DNA of 10,697 bases from the NCBI GenBank assembly GCA_017997855.1, contig JAGOEF010000038.1, forward strand, positions 1 to 10,697, given 5' to 3'. Below are positions 1 to 7,355 of the stretch, one piece after another. The position numbers and the translations under genes are program-made. The notes below the pieces were generated by a model, which searched no databases, had not been told where the DNA came from, and saw only the letters and a program-made list of their open reading frames with translations. Position 1 is the first letter of the stretch; the number at the start of each line of letters is the position of its first letter. This stretch comes from Bacteroidales bacterium (lineage in GTDB: Bacteria > Bacteroidota > Bacteroidia > Bacteroidales > ML635J-15).

Positions 1-1855
1 GACTTACTGCAGTCTTGAAGCAAATGTTGTTTGAATGCCCCTGTTTATAAAGAAAGCGTGAATAGTTGTTAATGTCGTAGTACCGGTAACTGAGTTCGTT
101 ATAGAGTGTAAAATAATCATCAGGCCATGCCAGTCTTCGTCCCAGTCCAAAGGCTGCTCCGGTAACCTTAAACGAAGTGCGCTCTTCTTCGTCGGTAGCT
201 CCGTTGGTAGTAATTGAATGATATACCGATGTAGTAAGCGAATTGGGTTTGTTACCTCCCAACCAGGGTTCCACAAACATGAAACTGTAATTCTGATACC
301 ACAGTCCGCTGGCCTGTGCCCTGAGGCTAAGACGTTGCCCGTCACCACTTGGGAGCGGTCGGTAGGAGGATGGGTTGAAAATATTGCGTAACGAGAAATT
401 ATTGAACGATAATCCCAATGTACCAACGATCATCCCGGCTCCCCAACCACCCGATAATTCAATCTGGTCCGAGGGTTTCTCTTCGACAAGGTATTCCAAA
501 TCGACGGTTCCTTTTGCCGGGTCGGGATTGAAATCAACATTCAGTTTTTCGGGATCGAAATATCCCAACTGGGCAAATTCACGTATGGTGCGTTGCACTT
601 CGCTGCGTTTGTAAAGACTTCCGGGCGATGTACGTACTTCTCGCATAACCACGCGGTCGTTGGTACGGGTATTCCCCGAAATACTTACACGGTTAATGCG
701 TGCCTGTTTTCCTTCGTAAACGCGCATCTGAATGTCGAGCGAATCGTTTCCGGCATATGTTTCCACCGGTGTGATACTCGAAAATAAATATCCGTTGTCC
801 TGATACAGCGAAAATACGCTTTGTGGATCGTACAACAATTTTTCGTCAAGTAATTTCTGATTGTAAACATCTCCTTTTTTTATACCCAGTACCTGAGACA
901 AAATCTCTGAAGAATACTTGGTATTTCCAAGCCATGTGATGTTGCGATAATAATATTTGGGTCCTTCTTCGATGCCTATAAACACATCGATGGTCTGATT
1001 GTCGTGTCGTACAATAGAATCATAAATAATCCGGGCATCGCGAAACCCCAGCTCATTGTATTTTGCAATAATTTTTGTTTTATCCTCTTCGTATTTATCC
1101 TCCATCATTTTCGAGGCTTTGAATATGTTATACCAGCGCTTTTCTTTGGTTTCTTTCATAGCTCTCCTCAACTGGGAATCTGCAATTTTTTCGGGCGAAC
1201 GGTAAAAATTATACCATTTCTTTTCGTGACCTATAGCAACATTTCCTGAGAAGTGAATATCGTTGATTTTAATTTTTTCGTTCTTGTTGATGTTTATTTT
1301 GAGAATGATATGGTTAACCATTGTCGTGTCAGGTTCCTGATCGATAGTAACATCAACGTTATAAAATCCTTTGTCGATGAAGTAATTTATTACAATGTTT
1401 TTTGTGGTCAGCAAGGTGTTTTCGGTAACCTGACTTCCACGAACCAGTTTTATCTGCTCTTTGATATCGTCGGCCTCCGATTTTCGGATACCACTAAAAG
1501 CGTACTTTGATAAACGAGGGCGTTCCTGCAGATATATATCAATGAAAGCTTTATTGTTAACCACTTTAATCAGGCTTATTTTCACTTCCGAAAACAGGCC
1601 TTGCTCCCAAAGTTTATTGATGGCTTTTGTGATTTCGTCACCGGGTATCATTATAACATCGCCCACCTGAAGGCCTGTCAGATGAATCAACACGTTGGGG
1701 TCAAGGTACCGGATTCCGCTGATCTGAATTCCGCCAATTTCGTATTCTGCCGGTTCGGTATAATCAATTTTTTTTGGTTGAGCGGTAATCTCATCCTGAG
1801 CCTGCATCGAAAACGCAAAGCACATAACCAACAAGAGTAATCCAATCTTTTTCAT
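1..1855 (-). CDS. bamA: BamA outer-membrane barrel assembly factor (3' part cut by window edge)
   Basis: This is the central Omp85 insertase that folds and inserts beta-barrel proteins into the outer membrane. The frame stays open from the ATG at 1855 to the window edge and gives 618 residues, against roughly 850-880 for Bacteroidota BamA, so the C-terminal third is missing. Residues 1-20 form a signal peptide (MKKIGLLLLV start, ending near MQAQ). Five POTRA repeats follow at about 38-113, 114-192, 193-297, 298-382 and 383-460, each with the 'G.....' strand-helix pattern (for example SISGNTRTND at 391-400). The barrel begins near 465 (SGGWGAGMIVG), with a typical NPSSYRP strand/loop segment near 495-500. 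The conserved VRG(F/Y) lid motif would lie beyond the edge. The start lies 9 bases downstream of uppS, so the two are probably co-transcribed; no clear Shine-Dalgarno is visible. The identification is very secure; only the 3' end is unknown. Confidence 0.96.
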   Translation of the reverse strand, partial: MKKIGLLLLVMCFAFSMQAQDEITAQPKKIDYTEPAEYEIGGIQISGIRYLDPNVLIHLTGLQVGDVIMIPGDEITKAINKLWEQGLFSEVKISLIKVVNNKAFIDIYLQERPRLSKYAFSGIRKSEADDIKEQIKLVRGSQVTENTLLTTKNIVINYFIDKGFYNVDVTIDQEPDTTMVNHIILKININKNEKIKINDIHFSGNVAIGHEKKWYNFYRSPEKIADSQLRRAMKETKEKRWYNIFKASKMMEDKYEEDKTKIIAKYNELGFRDARIIYDSIVRHDNQTIDVFIGIEEGPKYYYRNITWLGNTKYSSEILSQVLGIKKGDVYNQKLLDEKLLYDPQSVFSLYQDNGYLFSSITPVETYAGNDSLDIQMRVYEGKQARINRVSISGNTRTNDRVVMREVRTSPGSLYKRSEVQRTIREFAQLGYFDPEKLNVDFNPDPAKGTVDLEYLVEEKPSDQIELSGGWGAGMIVGTLGLSFNNFSLRNIFNPSSYRPLPSGDGQRLSLRAQASGLWYQNYSFMFVEPWLGGNKPNSLTTSVYHSITTNGATDEEERTSFKVTGAAFGLGRRLAWPDDYFTLYNELSYRYYDINNYSRFLYKQGHSNNICFKTAVS

Positions 1856-1864
1856 GCGGCAAAA

Positions 1865-2608
1865 TTAGGTTTTTATTTGTTCACTTGTTTTTCCGAAACG
1901 TCGTTCGCGGTTCTGATAATTAATTATAGCTTCGAACAAGGTTTCTTTAGTAAATTCAGGCCAGTGGAGCGAGGGGAAATACAATTCGGAGTAGGCTAAC
2001 TGATACAATAAAAAATTACTGATTCTCATTTCGCCACTGGTTCTTATCATGAGTTCAGGATCGGGAATACCTGCAGTGGATAGATATTGCTGGAACGATG
2101 TTTCGGTGATATCGGCAGGTGTAATTTTGCCTTCAATACAATCGGCAGCAATTCGTTGTGCTGCAGTTGCAATTTCCCAGCGACCACTATAACTTAGGGC
2201 AACCTGAAGGCTGAGTTCGGTGTTGGAGGCAGTTTTGGTTACTGCAAATTCAACTTTTTTACGTACTTTATTGCTAAGCCGGCTCAAATCACCCAGGATT
2301 ATCAGACGTACCCCATTTTCGTGCAATTCGGCAAGCTCTTTTTCGATCGAGGTTACCAGCAGGTTCATCAGTCCTTTGACTTCGTCTTCGGGTCGATTCC
2401 AGTTTTCGGTCGAAAAAGCATATAGTGTGAGGTATTTAATTCCTGCTTCACGTGCTCCGATAATCGCGCTTTTTACTGCTCTTGCCCCTTGCTGATGCCC
2501 GAAAAGACGGTTTTTGCCTTGTTCTTTTGCCCAGCGGCCGTTCCCGTCCATAATTATAGCTATATGGGCAGGAAGTCTGGTCTTATCAATTTCCGAAAGT
2601 TTACTCAT
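1865..2608 (-). CDS. uppS: (2E,6E)-farnesyl-diphosphate-specific di-trans,poly-cis-decaprenylcistransferase / undecaprenyl diphosphate synthase
   Basis: This cytosolic cis-prenyltransferase extends farnesyl diphosphate with eight isopentenyl units to make the C55 undecaprenyl diphosphate carrier for peptidoglycan and surface glycans. At 247 residues it has the usual length. Family signatures are complete: IMDGNGRWAK at 19-28 with the Mg/diphosphate-binding Asp21, FGHQQGA at 36-42, LYAFSTENWNRP at 62-73, ALSYSGRWEI at 137-146, and the C-terminal PELMIRTSGE...RISNFLL at about 184-201, which carries the IPP-binding Arg and Ser residues. It starts 8 bases after the upstream barrel gene and ends 9 bases before bamA, so it sits inside the envelope operon. 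The ATG at 2608 places DGNGR at the expected distance from the N terminus. Nothing is missing or broken. Confidence 0.97.
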   Translation of the reverse strand: MSKLSEIDKTRLPAHIAIIMDGNGRWAKEQGKNRLFGHQQGARAVKSAIIGAREAGIKYLTLYAFSTENWNRPEDEVKGLMNLLVTSIEKELAELHENGVRLIILGDLSRLSNKVRKKVEFAVTKTASNTELSLQVALSYSGRWEIATAAQRIAADCIEGKITPADITETSFQQYLSTAGIPDPELMIRTSGEMRISNFLLYQLAYSELYFPSLHWPEFTKETLFEAIINYQNRERRFGKTSEQIKT

Positions 2609-2616
2609 GGCCTGGT

Positions 2617-3351
2617 TTAATAAACATCGTATGCCGGGCAGGGAAATCCACCCCAGCTGAATGCGTAAGACAATCCAAGTGATGCATATGAGTACCAGTC
2701 TTTGTTCATGGCAAATCCGGTTTGTCGGATCCCCGTCGTCGAATTATAAGGAGTCCGTTCCCGGTTATTATATTGGTACAGGTCTTCACCGGTTGTGTTA
2801 TCGAGTAAATCGGTAAATGTGCGCCTGAAACACCATTCTGCGCAAAGAATCATCCTGCGCGAAATATTTACCTTGAATCCAAACCCAACCGGTATAGCCA
2901 GCCCTGCGACATCCTGCGAAAGCGGTGTCAGATAATAAGTTAGTCCGGTTTGTAGATATGGGGTGTAGTTACGCTTCTTCATTTCGCCAACCAGATAGGG
3001 CAAAAAATTGAATTCAGTTTGCAGCGAAATTTCCATTTGGTTAGTCGAAAAACTTTGATTGCGCAATTGTTGGTAATACGAATCGAAATCCTGATCACTG
3101 GCTGCAAGCGAAGCAACGTAGAAACCGACCCTGAGGCTCAATCTCGAATTCAAATGATGTTTGTAGAAAGCACCCAGGGTTAATTGGGGCTGATAAAAAG
3201 GCAGGGCAAGGTTTATGTCACCCATATAGTAAGATGCTCCGCCCATAGCACCCAGTTCTCCGGCACCACTACGCTGTGCTTTTGCCGGTGTAACAGCCTC
3301 AAAGCCAATCACAATACAGGTGATAATGATAACAAAATTAACAGACTTCAT
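2617..3351 (-). CDS. DUF6089-like outer-membrane beta-barrel protein (divergent copy)
   Basis: This is a predicted outer-membrane beta-barrel of 244 residues with no known biochemical role. Residues 1-26 look like a signal peptide (hydrophobic VIIITCIVIGF core, ending TPAKAQ). The mature part is a run of amphipathic strands: YYMGDINLAL at 41-50, LTLGAFYKHH at 57-66, LSLRVGFYVA at 71-80, and the final KDWYSYASLGLSYAF segment at about 217-231. IPVGFGFK (153-160) followed by AEWCFRRTFTDLLDN (171-185) closely parallels IPAGIGM (199-205) and AELGFRYTFTDYMDD (216-230) in the upstream neighbour, which is why I assign both to one family. It is shorter and has an unusual tail (GGFPCPAYDVY). It lies 72 bases after its paralogue and 8 bases before uppS. 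In this phylum such a barrel next to uppS-bamA is common. The barrel call is solid; the exact family name is less so. Confidence 0.82.
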   Translation of the reverse strand: MKSVNFVIIITCIVIGFEAVTPAKAQRSGAGELGAMGGASYYMGDINLALPFYQPQLTLGAFYKHHLNSRLSLRVGFYVASLAASDQDFDSYYQQLRNQSFSTNQMEISLQTEFNFLPYLVGEMKKRNYTPYLQTGLTYYLTPLSQDVAGLAIPVGFGFKVNISRRMILCAEWCFRRTFTDLLDNTTGEDLYQYNNRERTPYNSTTGIRQTGFAMNKDWYSYASLGLSYAFSWGGFPCPAYDVY

Positions 3352-3423
3352 ACCAGAAAGTTTTTCATCTTAATAGAATTCTTAAACCAACAACGTATAA
3401 AGTCTGCAAAAATTACAATGGTA

Positions 3424-4317
3424 TTAAAATTTAGGTAAGCCCGGTTGACGCGGTCTGATTTTATAGCTGGCATTTACCGACAGGAACATGTAAAAATCGT
3501 TGTAGTGATCGTCTCCACGCTGATTTAATGTACCGGCACCTACCCAGGTTCCGTTTGTCGGATCATGAAAATACTGGGCAATCGGGTCATCATTAAACAG
3601 ATTACTGTCAACATAGGTTGTACTTACATCGTCCATATAATCGGTGAAGGTGTAGCGGAAACCAAGTTCTGCGCCTATTCCCCAATTACGGTCGAGCATA
3701 TAATTCATCCCAATACCAGCCGGAATCGCCATGGCAATACGGCTGTATTTTTCGCGTGTGGGTACCCTGCCCTGTCCTTCGGTTCCCAATGGTTGTAATG
3801 CATACCATTCCCCATCGGTGTATTTTGCTTTGGGATTAAAGTAAAAAGCACTCACTCCGGTAAATACGTAAAGGTTCGGGGTATTTTTTTTACCTTTTAT
3901 TCTCCTCAAATCGTATCGGTGCCCGTATCTCTCGTTGATTATTGAATACTCAATGTTTGCGGTAAGTTCAACAATGGGAGACCTGAAACTTAGATCGCGG
4001 TTTCTGCGGTGAATCTCCTGAGTGAGACTATCTGCTCCAGAAACCCAACCATACCATATGGCTCCTTTAATTGCCCAGTCTTCTTCCAGTTTATAGCGAT
4101 AACCTACCTCGAAAAGCCCTTTGGTCGATTTAAATTCGAAATCGCGGATAAAGTGAGTCCCAATCTGATTGGCCCCGCCCAATTCACCTAAAAAACTAGT
4201 GGCGCCGAACCCGACAATGGCTTCATGGCGGATTTTTTTCCAATGGGTACCCAATTGCGCATGTAACGCAAACGAACAAAAAACACTGAAAATAAGAAAA
4301 ATTGTTATTTTTTTCAT
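3424..4317 (-). CDS. DUF6089 family outer-membrane beta-barrel protein
   Basis: This 297-residue protein is predicted to be exported and to form a small outer-membrane barrel; its function is unknown. Residues 1-21 are a clear signal peptide (MKKITIFLIFSVFCSFALHAQ). The mature N terminus has the family-like VGFGATSFLGELGG stretch (35-48). Later come PNLYVFTGVSAFYFNPKAK (147-165), LQPLGTEGQG (174-183), IAMAIPAGIGMNY (194-206), and the signature ELGFRYTFTDYMDDVSTTYVD (217-237), all of which I recognise from DUF6089 proteins. The alternating pattern and the terminal FYMFLSVNASYKI strand fit a barrel. It lies 47 bases after nadK and 72 bases before a divergent paralogue. I infer a structural or transport role in the outer membrane from the fold only. 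The ATG at 4317 directly precedes the signal peptide, so the start is secure. Confidence 0.88.
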   Translation of the reverse strand: MKKITIFLIFSVFCSFALHAQLGTHWKKIRHEAIVGFGATSFLGELGGANQIGTHFIRDFEFKSTKGLFEVGYRYKLEEDWAIKGAIWYGWVSGADSLTQEIHRRNRDLSFRSPIVELTANIEYSIINERYGHRYDLRRIKGKKNTPNLYVFTGVSAFYFNPKAKYTDGEWYALQPLGTEGQGRVPTREKYSRIAMAIPAGIGMNYMLDRNWGIGAELGFRYTFTDYMDDVSTTYVDSNLFNDDPIAQYFHDPTNGTWVGAGTLNQRGDDHYNDFYMFLSVNASYKIRPRQPGLPKF

Positions 4318-4364
4318 AACCGGTTTATTTCAAAATACAGTAATATCAACAAATACCTTAATAT

Positions 4365-5246
4365 TTAATTCCGCACATCAACACCCCACATCAACTTCTC
4401 GCGGAGGGTGCTAAAATAATAATTTTGAGACAAATTTACAACATTAATATGAAATTCTGATTTTTTTATCGTAAACTCTGTATTTGACTTTACAGCCTGT
4501 GACCTGTAATCGAGTGTGGCAAGCAACTCTTTTACGGGGCCGTCGGCTTGGAGTCTGATGGTGGCATTGGCTGGTATTACCAGTGGACGTACACTCAGAT
4601 TGTGCGTTGCAATCGGAGTAATCAGAAAACAATCGCTTTCGGGTGATAGTATCGGACCATTGCAGCTCAGCGAATAGGCAGTTGACCCTGTCGGTGTTGC
4701 TATAATGATGCCATCGGCCCAGTAAGTATTTACAAATTCATCGTTACAAAACACCTTGATTTTAATCATGTTAAGCATGTGTAATTTTTGAATCGTAAAC
4801 TCGTTGAGCGCAAAACTGTATGGTAAGAGTATTTCACAACCGGTTTCCATACCCAGCAACCAACGTTTCGATAGGCTGTACTTTTTTTCTACAATCTGAT
4901 TAACAGCTCCTATTACCTGATCGTGACTCACCGTTGCCAGAAATCCCAGTTTGCCGGTGTTTATTCCCAAAACAGGAATGTCCCGGTTGTAAATCAATGT
5001 TACCGCTTCGAGAAAGGTGCCGTCACCACCAATACTAATCAGCATATCGAAATTAATATCGGCTGCCAGATGCTGTTGATAGACCCCTTCGACCGGTAAC
5101 TTATAAGCAAGATTTACCGAAATAAAATCGTGAAATTTTTCATTAATGTAAATCTGAATGCCGGCTGTCCGAAGCAACTCGAAAAACTGAATGGCGACAC
5201 CGTTGAATTTTTTCGGAAAATTTCTGCCGTAAACAGCCAGTTTCAT
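4365..5246 (-). CDS. nadK: NAD kinase (ATP-dependent NAD+ phosphorylation)
   Basis: This cytosolic enzyme phosphorylates NAD+ to NADP+, setting the NADP(H) supply for biosynthesis and redox defence. At 293 residues it has normal length. The phosphate-binding GGDGT motif is at 73-77 (ISIGGDGTFLEA), NTGKLGFL at 96-103, the NE pair at 148-149 (ALNEF), and the diagnostic glycine-rich TPTGSTAYSLS at 184-194 followed by GPILSP. The C terminus LREKLMWG is typical of Bacteroidota NadK. The ATG at 5246 lies 2 bases after the stop of the upstream Omp85-type gene, suggesting translational coupling, and 47 bases separate its end from the next barrel gene. All catalytic landmarks are present. Confidence 0.97.
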   Translation of the reverse strand: MKLAVYGRNFPKKFNGVAIQFFELLRTAGIQIYINEKFHDFISVNLAYKLPVEGVYQQHLAADINFDMLISIGGDGTFLEAVTLIYNRDIPVLGINTGKLGFLATVSHDQVIGAVNQIVEKKYSLSKRWLLGMETGCEILLPYSFALNEFTIQKLHMLNMIKIKVFCNDEFVNTYWADGIIIATPTGSTAYSLSCNGPILSPESDCFLITPIATHNLSVRPLVIPANATIRLQADGPVKELLATLDYRSQAVKSNTEFTIKKSEFHINVVNLSQNYYFSTLREKLMWGVDVRN

Positions 5247-5248
5247 AC

Positions 5249-6619
5249 TTAGTATTGTTTAATTATTGGAGACTTGAACTGGACAAATATATTAAAGTTT
5301 TTGGTTACATTGTTGTAGGCGTAATACAGACTTAAAACCCGGTCGTAGTAAGTGACTAAATCGAAACCAGCACCGGTTCCGACGATGAGCCCGTAAGGTT
5401 TTGCGATGGCAATATCGGCAAAGGCACCGGCATAAAGTGAAAGATGGAAAAGATCGAATTGTCGCAGACCAGTCAGGTGCATTTCGCTGCGGTCGCGATG
5501 GAACAGCGTAAAACGAATTGAATTTTTTGCATAGGCATACAGCGCTGAATTTATTATCATATTATCAGCTCCACGCAGGTAATTTTCGTAACCAATACTC
5601 CGGTATAACCAGAAATTTGTGTGTTCCGTTCCACTGTTCTGGTAAACCCAGTGGGTCTGGGTTCCTGCCAGAATGTTTTTTGCAAGACGAACATGTGCAT
5701 CGAATTTCAAATCGAAAATCAACAGATCGGTGCTGTTTATATCAGGATACTTGAAAAAACCATATTTCGAAATTTCGAAACTCATAAAATATCCTGAACT
5801 TGGGAAATATTTGTTGTCACGGTGATCCGATTCGATTTTCAAGGATGCTTCGGGAAATCTGAAATTGTTACTGCCGAAATCAGGATAATCGATGTCGCAG
5901 AAATAATAGTGGTATGCCAATTTTACCTTCAGATTCGTTGAACCGGCAAGCTTTAATCCCATACCTGCCGATGCGTTCAGGTAGTGGAAGATATACTGGT
6001 TTTGGCCGGGCGATTTGTAATAAACGGGTTTGAAGTTTTCGGTAGCGACTACTGCTTCCTTCATCCTGAAAAAATCAACTCCGGCAAAGTACCCCAGGTT
6101 TTTGTTACCCTGACTTAACGGGTTAGAATAATAAACAGAGTATTGTTCCTTAAAACCAAGGCGTAGTTTTGCTTTTATCAGTTGGTTTTTACCAAACAGA
6201 TTGTGTCGCTCAAACGAAATTCCATAGTTAATGCGGGTATATTCCTGATTCAAAATATAAGTATCGAGGTTGATATCCCCAATCTCCAAAATAGGATATA
6301 CCCACACATACCAGCGTTCAACAAGGTCAACTATAACGCATACATGCTCCGTATTGGTTGCCTGATAAGTGATGTTTACAAAATTAAATAAACCGAGTAA
6401 CCGGAGTTTATTTTCCGAAACAATTACTTCCCGGTCGAGCATTGTCGAAGTAAGGCTGTCGCCGGGAGCAAAACTTAATTCTGCGAAAATTATTTCACCT
6501 TGTGTTTTATTGTTGCCCTGCAACCTGATACTGTCGATAACCATTCGCTGAGCCTTAATGGGTGCAACCAACCCGGTGCAGGCAATCAAAACAACGATAA
6601 TGCAGATTTTTGTTTTCAC
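5249..6619 (-). CDS. Small Omp85/BamA-family outer-membrane protein with a single POTRA domain (GTG start)
   Basis: This 456-residue protein belongs to the Omp85 superfamily (BamA/TamA/TpsB-like) but is much shorter than BamA. Residues 1-24 are a signal peptide (CIIVVLIACTGLVAP core, then IKAQ). One POTRA-like unit spans about 27-102 (IDSIRLQGNNKTQGEI, LGLFNFVNITY, VDLVERW). The rest is barrel: SDHRDNKYFPSSGYFMSFE (264-282) matches the family's D.RDN..FP..G.....  element, and YENYLRGAD (344-352) corresponds to the VRG(Y/F) lid-loop motif with Leu in place of Val. The start codon is GTG at 6619; the next ATG (residue 26) would delete the signal peptide, so GTG is preferred. It begins 2 bases after the CBS gene stop and ends 2 bases before nadK. 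Whether it inserts proteins or lipids, or secretes a partner, cannot be read from the sequence; no TPS passenger gene is adjacent. Confidence 0.88.
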   Translation of the reverse strand: MKTKICIIVVLIACTGLVAPIKAQRMVIDSIRLQGNNKTQGEIIFAELSFAPGDSLTSTMLDREVIVSENKLRLLGLFNFVNITYQATNTEHVCVIVDLVERWYVWVYPILEIGDINLDTYILNQEYTRINYGISFERHNLFGKNQLIKAKLRLGFKEQYSVYYSNPLSQGNKNLGYFAGVDFFRMKEAVVATENFKPVYYKSPGQNQYIFHYLNASAGMGLKLAGSTNLKVKLAYHYYFCDIDYPDFGSNNFRFPEASLKIESDHRDNKYFPSSGYFMSFEISKYGFFKYPDINSTDLLIFDLKFDAHVRLAKNILAGTQTHWVYQNSGTEHTNFWLYRSIGYENYLRGADNMIINSALYAYAKNSIRFTLFHRDRSEMHLTGLRQFDLFHLSLYAGAFADIAIAKPYGLIVGTGAGFDLVTYYDRVLSLYYAYNNVTKNFNIFVQFKSPIIKQY

Positions 6620-6621
6620 CC

Positions 6622-7287
6622 TTACATATTCAGGTAATTCAGCAAGGATTGGTATCGGTCGAACAGGGTGATTTTTTCGTTTTCCTCACTCAGGAAACGA
6701 CCCGAAATGGTATAATTATACCTTTCGAAAGTTTGAATTACTGCAGCAGCATCGGTTGAGTCGAGTTTTAGGGTAATATTTATCTTGGTAGTATCGTCGT
6801 TGGCCGAAACGTACATACTGAGAATCTTTGTGTTGTTCGATTCAACAATCTGTGCAATCTGGCTCAATGAGTAATCGTGAATATTCATTTCGAGTACCAG
6901 AATGGTTCCCGATTTGTGAACTGTGGCCATTTTGGCAAAGGCCTGAACCAAATCGCGTGCTGTAATTACGCCAAGGTAGTGCTTTTGACGGTTAAGTACA
7001 GGCACCACACTAATCTGCAATCTGTCGAGCAACTCAATAACCTCGTAGATGTGTTGTCCTGCAAATACAAAGGGAGTTACCAGACTCAGGTTGTGATTTC
7101 CAATGGGGTCGTCGGTATTTTCGTGGTCATATATGTCGCTGTCCGAAATAAGACCGAGAAATTCTTCATTGTTCACCACCGGCAGATGTGAAACTTTATA
7201 AGTTTCCATCAGGTTAAGAGCCTGAGTTCCGGTATCGGAAGTTCTTAGGCTTGGAACAGTTTCCGAAATAAGGTCGTGTGCGAGCAT
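6622..7287 (-). CDS. CBS-domain pair protein with C-terminal ACT-like domain
   Basis: This is a probable cytosolic ligand-sensing protein of 221 residues. Two CBS motifs lie at about 1-60 and 65-120. Each keeps the nucleotide-contacting G-x-(I/V)-(S/T)-x-x-D element: GLISDSD at 45-51 and GVITARD at 106-112, so adenosine nucleotide binding is plausible. Residues about 127-195 (GTILVLEMN, then SQIAQIVESNNTKILSMYVS, then KINITLKL and IQTFERYNYTI) have the beta-alpha-beta-beta-alpha-beta pattern of an ACT-like domain. The architecture resembles AcuB-type regulators, but I would not transfer that name. It is the first gene of the minus-strand operon, faces pdxJ across 68 bases, and its stop lies 2 bases before the GTG of the Omp85 gene. 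The ligand and partner are unknown; no catalytic domain is attached. Confidence 0.9.
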   Translation of the reverse strand: MLAHDLISETVPSLRTSDTGTQALNLMETYKVSHLPVVNNEEFLGLISDSDIYDHENTDDPIGNHNLSLVTPFVFAGQHIYEVIELLDRLQISVVPVLNRQKHYLGVITARDLVQAFAKMATVHKSGTILVLEMNIHDYSLSQIAQIVESNNTKILSMYVSANDDTTKINITLKLDSTDAAAVIQTFERYNYTISGRFLSEENEKITLFDRYQSLLNYLNM

Positions 7288-7325
7288 ATCACGGTTTTGT
7301 TTTATCGAAGCACAAAAACAATTAT

Positions 7326-7333
7326 TAAATTTG
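7326..7333 (+). promoter_or_regulatory. Candidate Bacteroidota -7 promoter box for pdxJ
   Basis: TAAATTTG is an exact match to the TAnnTTTG -7 element of the Bacteroidota primary sigma factor. It ends 22 bases before the pdxJ ATG, which would give a short leader. A TTTTG at 7295-7299 could be the -33 element, but the 26-base spacing is longer than the usual ~19-21, so the call is tentative. I see no equally good minus-strand box for the divergent CBS operon in the same 68 bases. Confidence 0.45.
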
Positions 7334-7355
7334 TGGCCAAAATAATAAAAAACCG

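Noticed and set aside
4..426. Minus-strand open frame of 140 codons within bamA
   Set aside because: It overlaps the bamA coding frame, which runs without a stop from 1855 to the edge and gives clear POTRA and barrel sequence. The 140-codon frame has no family resemblance.
1004..1840. Several plus-strand open frames of 69-85 codons antisense to bamA
   Set aside because: They are antisense shadows of a well-supported gene, with low-complexity hydrophobic translations and no recognisable motif.
2220..2495. Plus-strand 91-codon frame antisense to uppS
   Set aside because: It lies wholly inside the conserved uppS frame and shows no motif or initiation signal.
3352..3423. Possible internal promoter or small RNA in the 72-base gap between the two barrel genes
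   Set aside because: No exact TAnnTTTG box on the minus strand, no stable hairpin and no T-run could be found by eye.
6877..7191. Plus-strand 104-codon frame antisense to the CBS-domain gene
   Set aside because: The minus-strand frame carries intact CBS motifs; the antisense translation is unlike any family.
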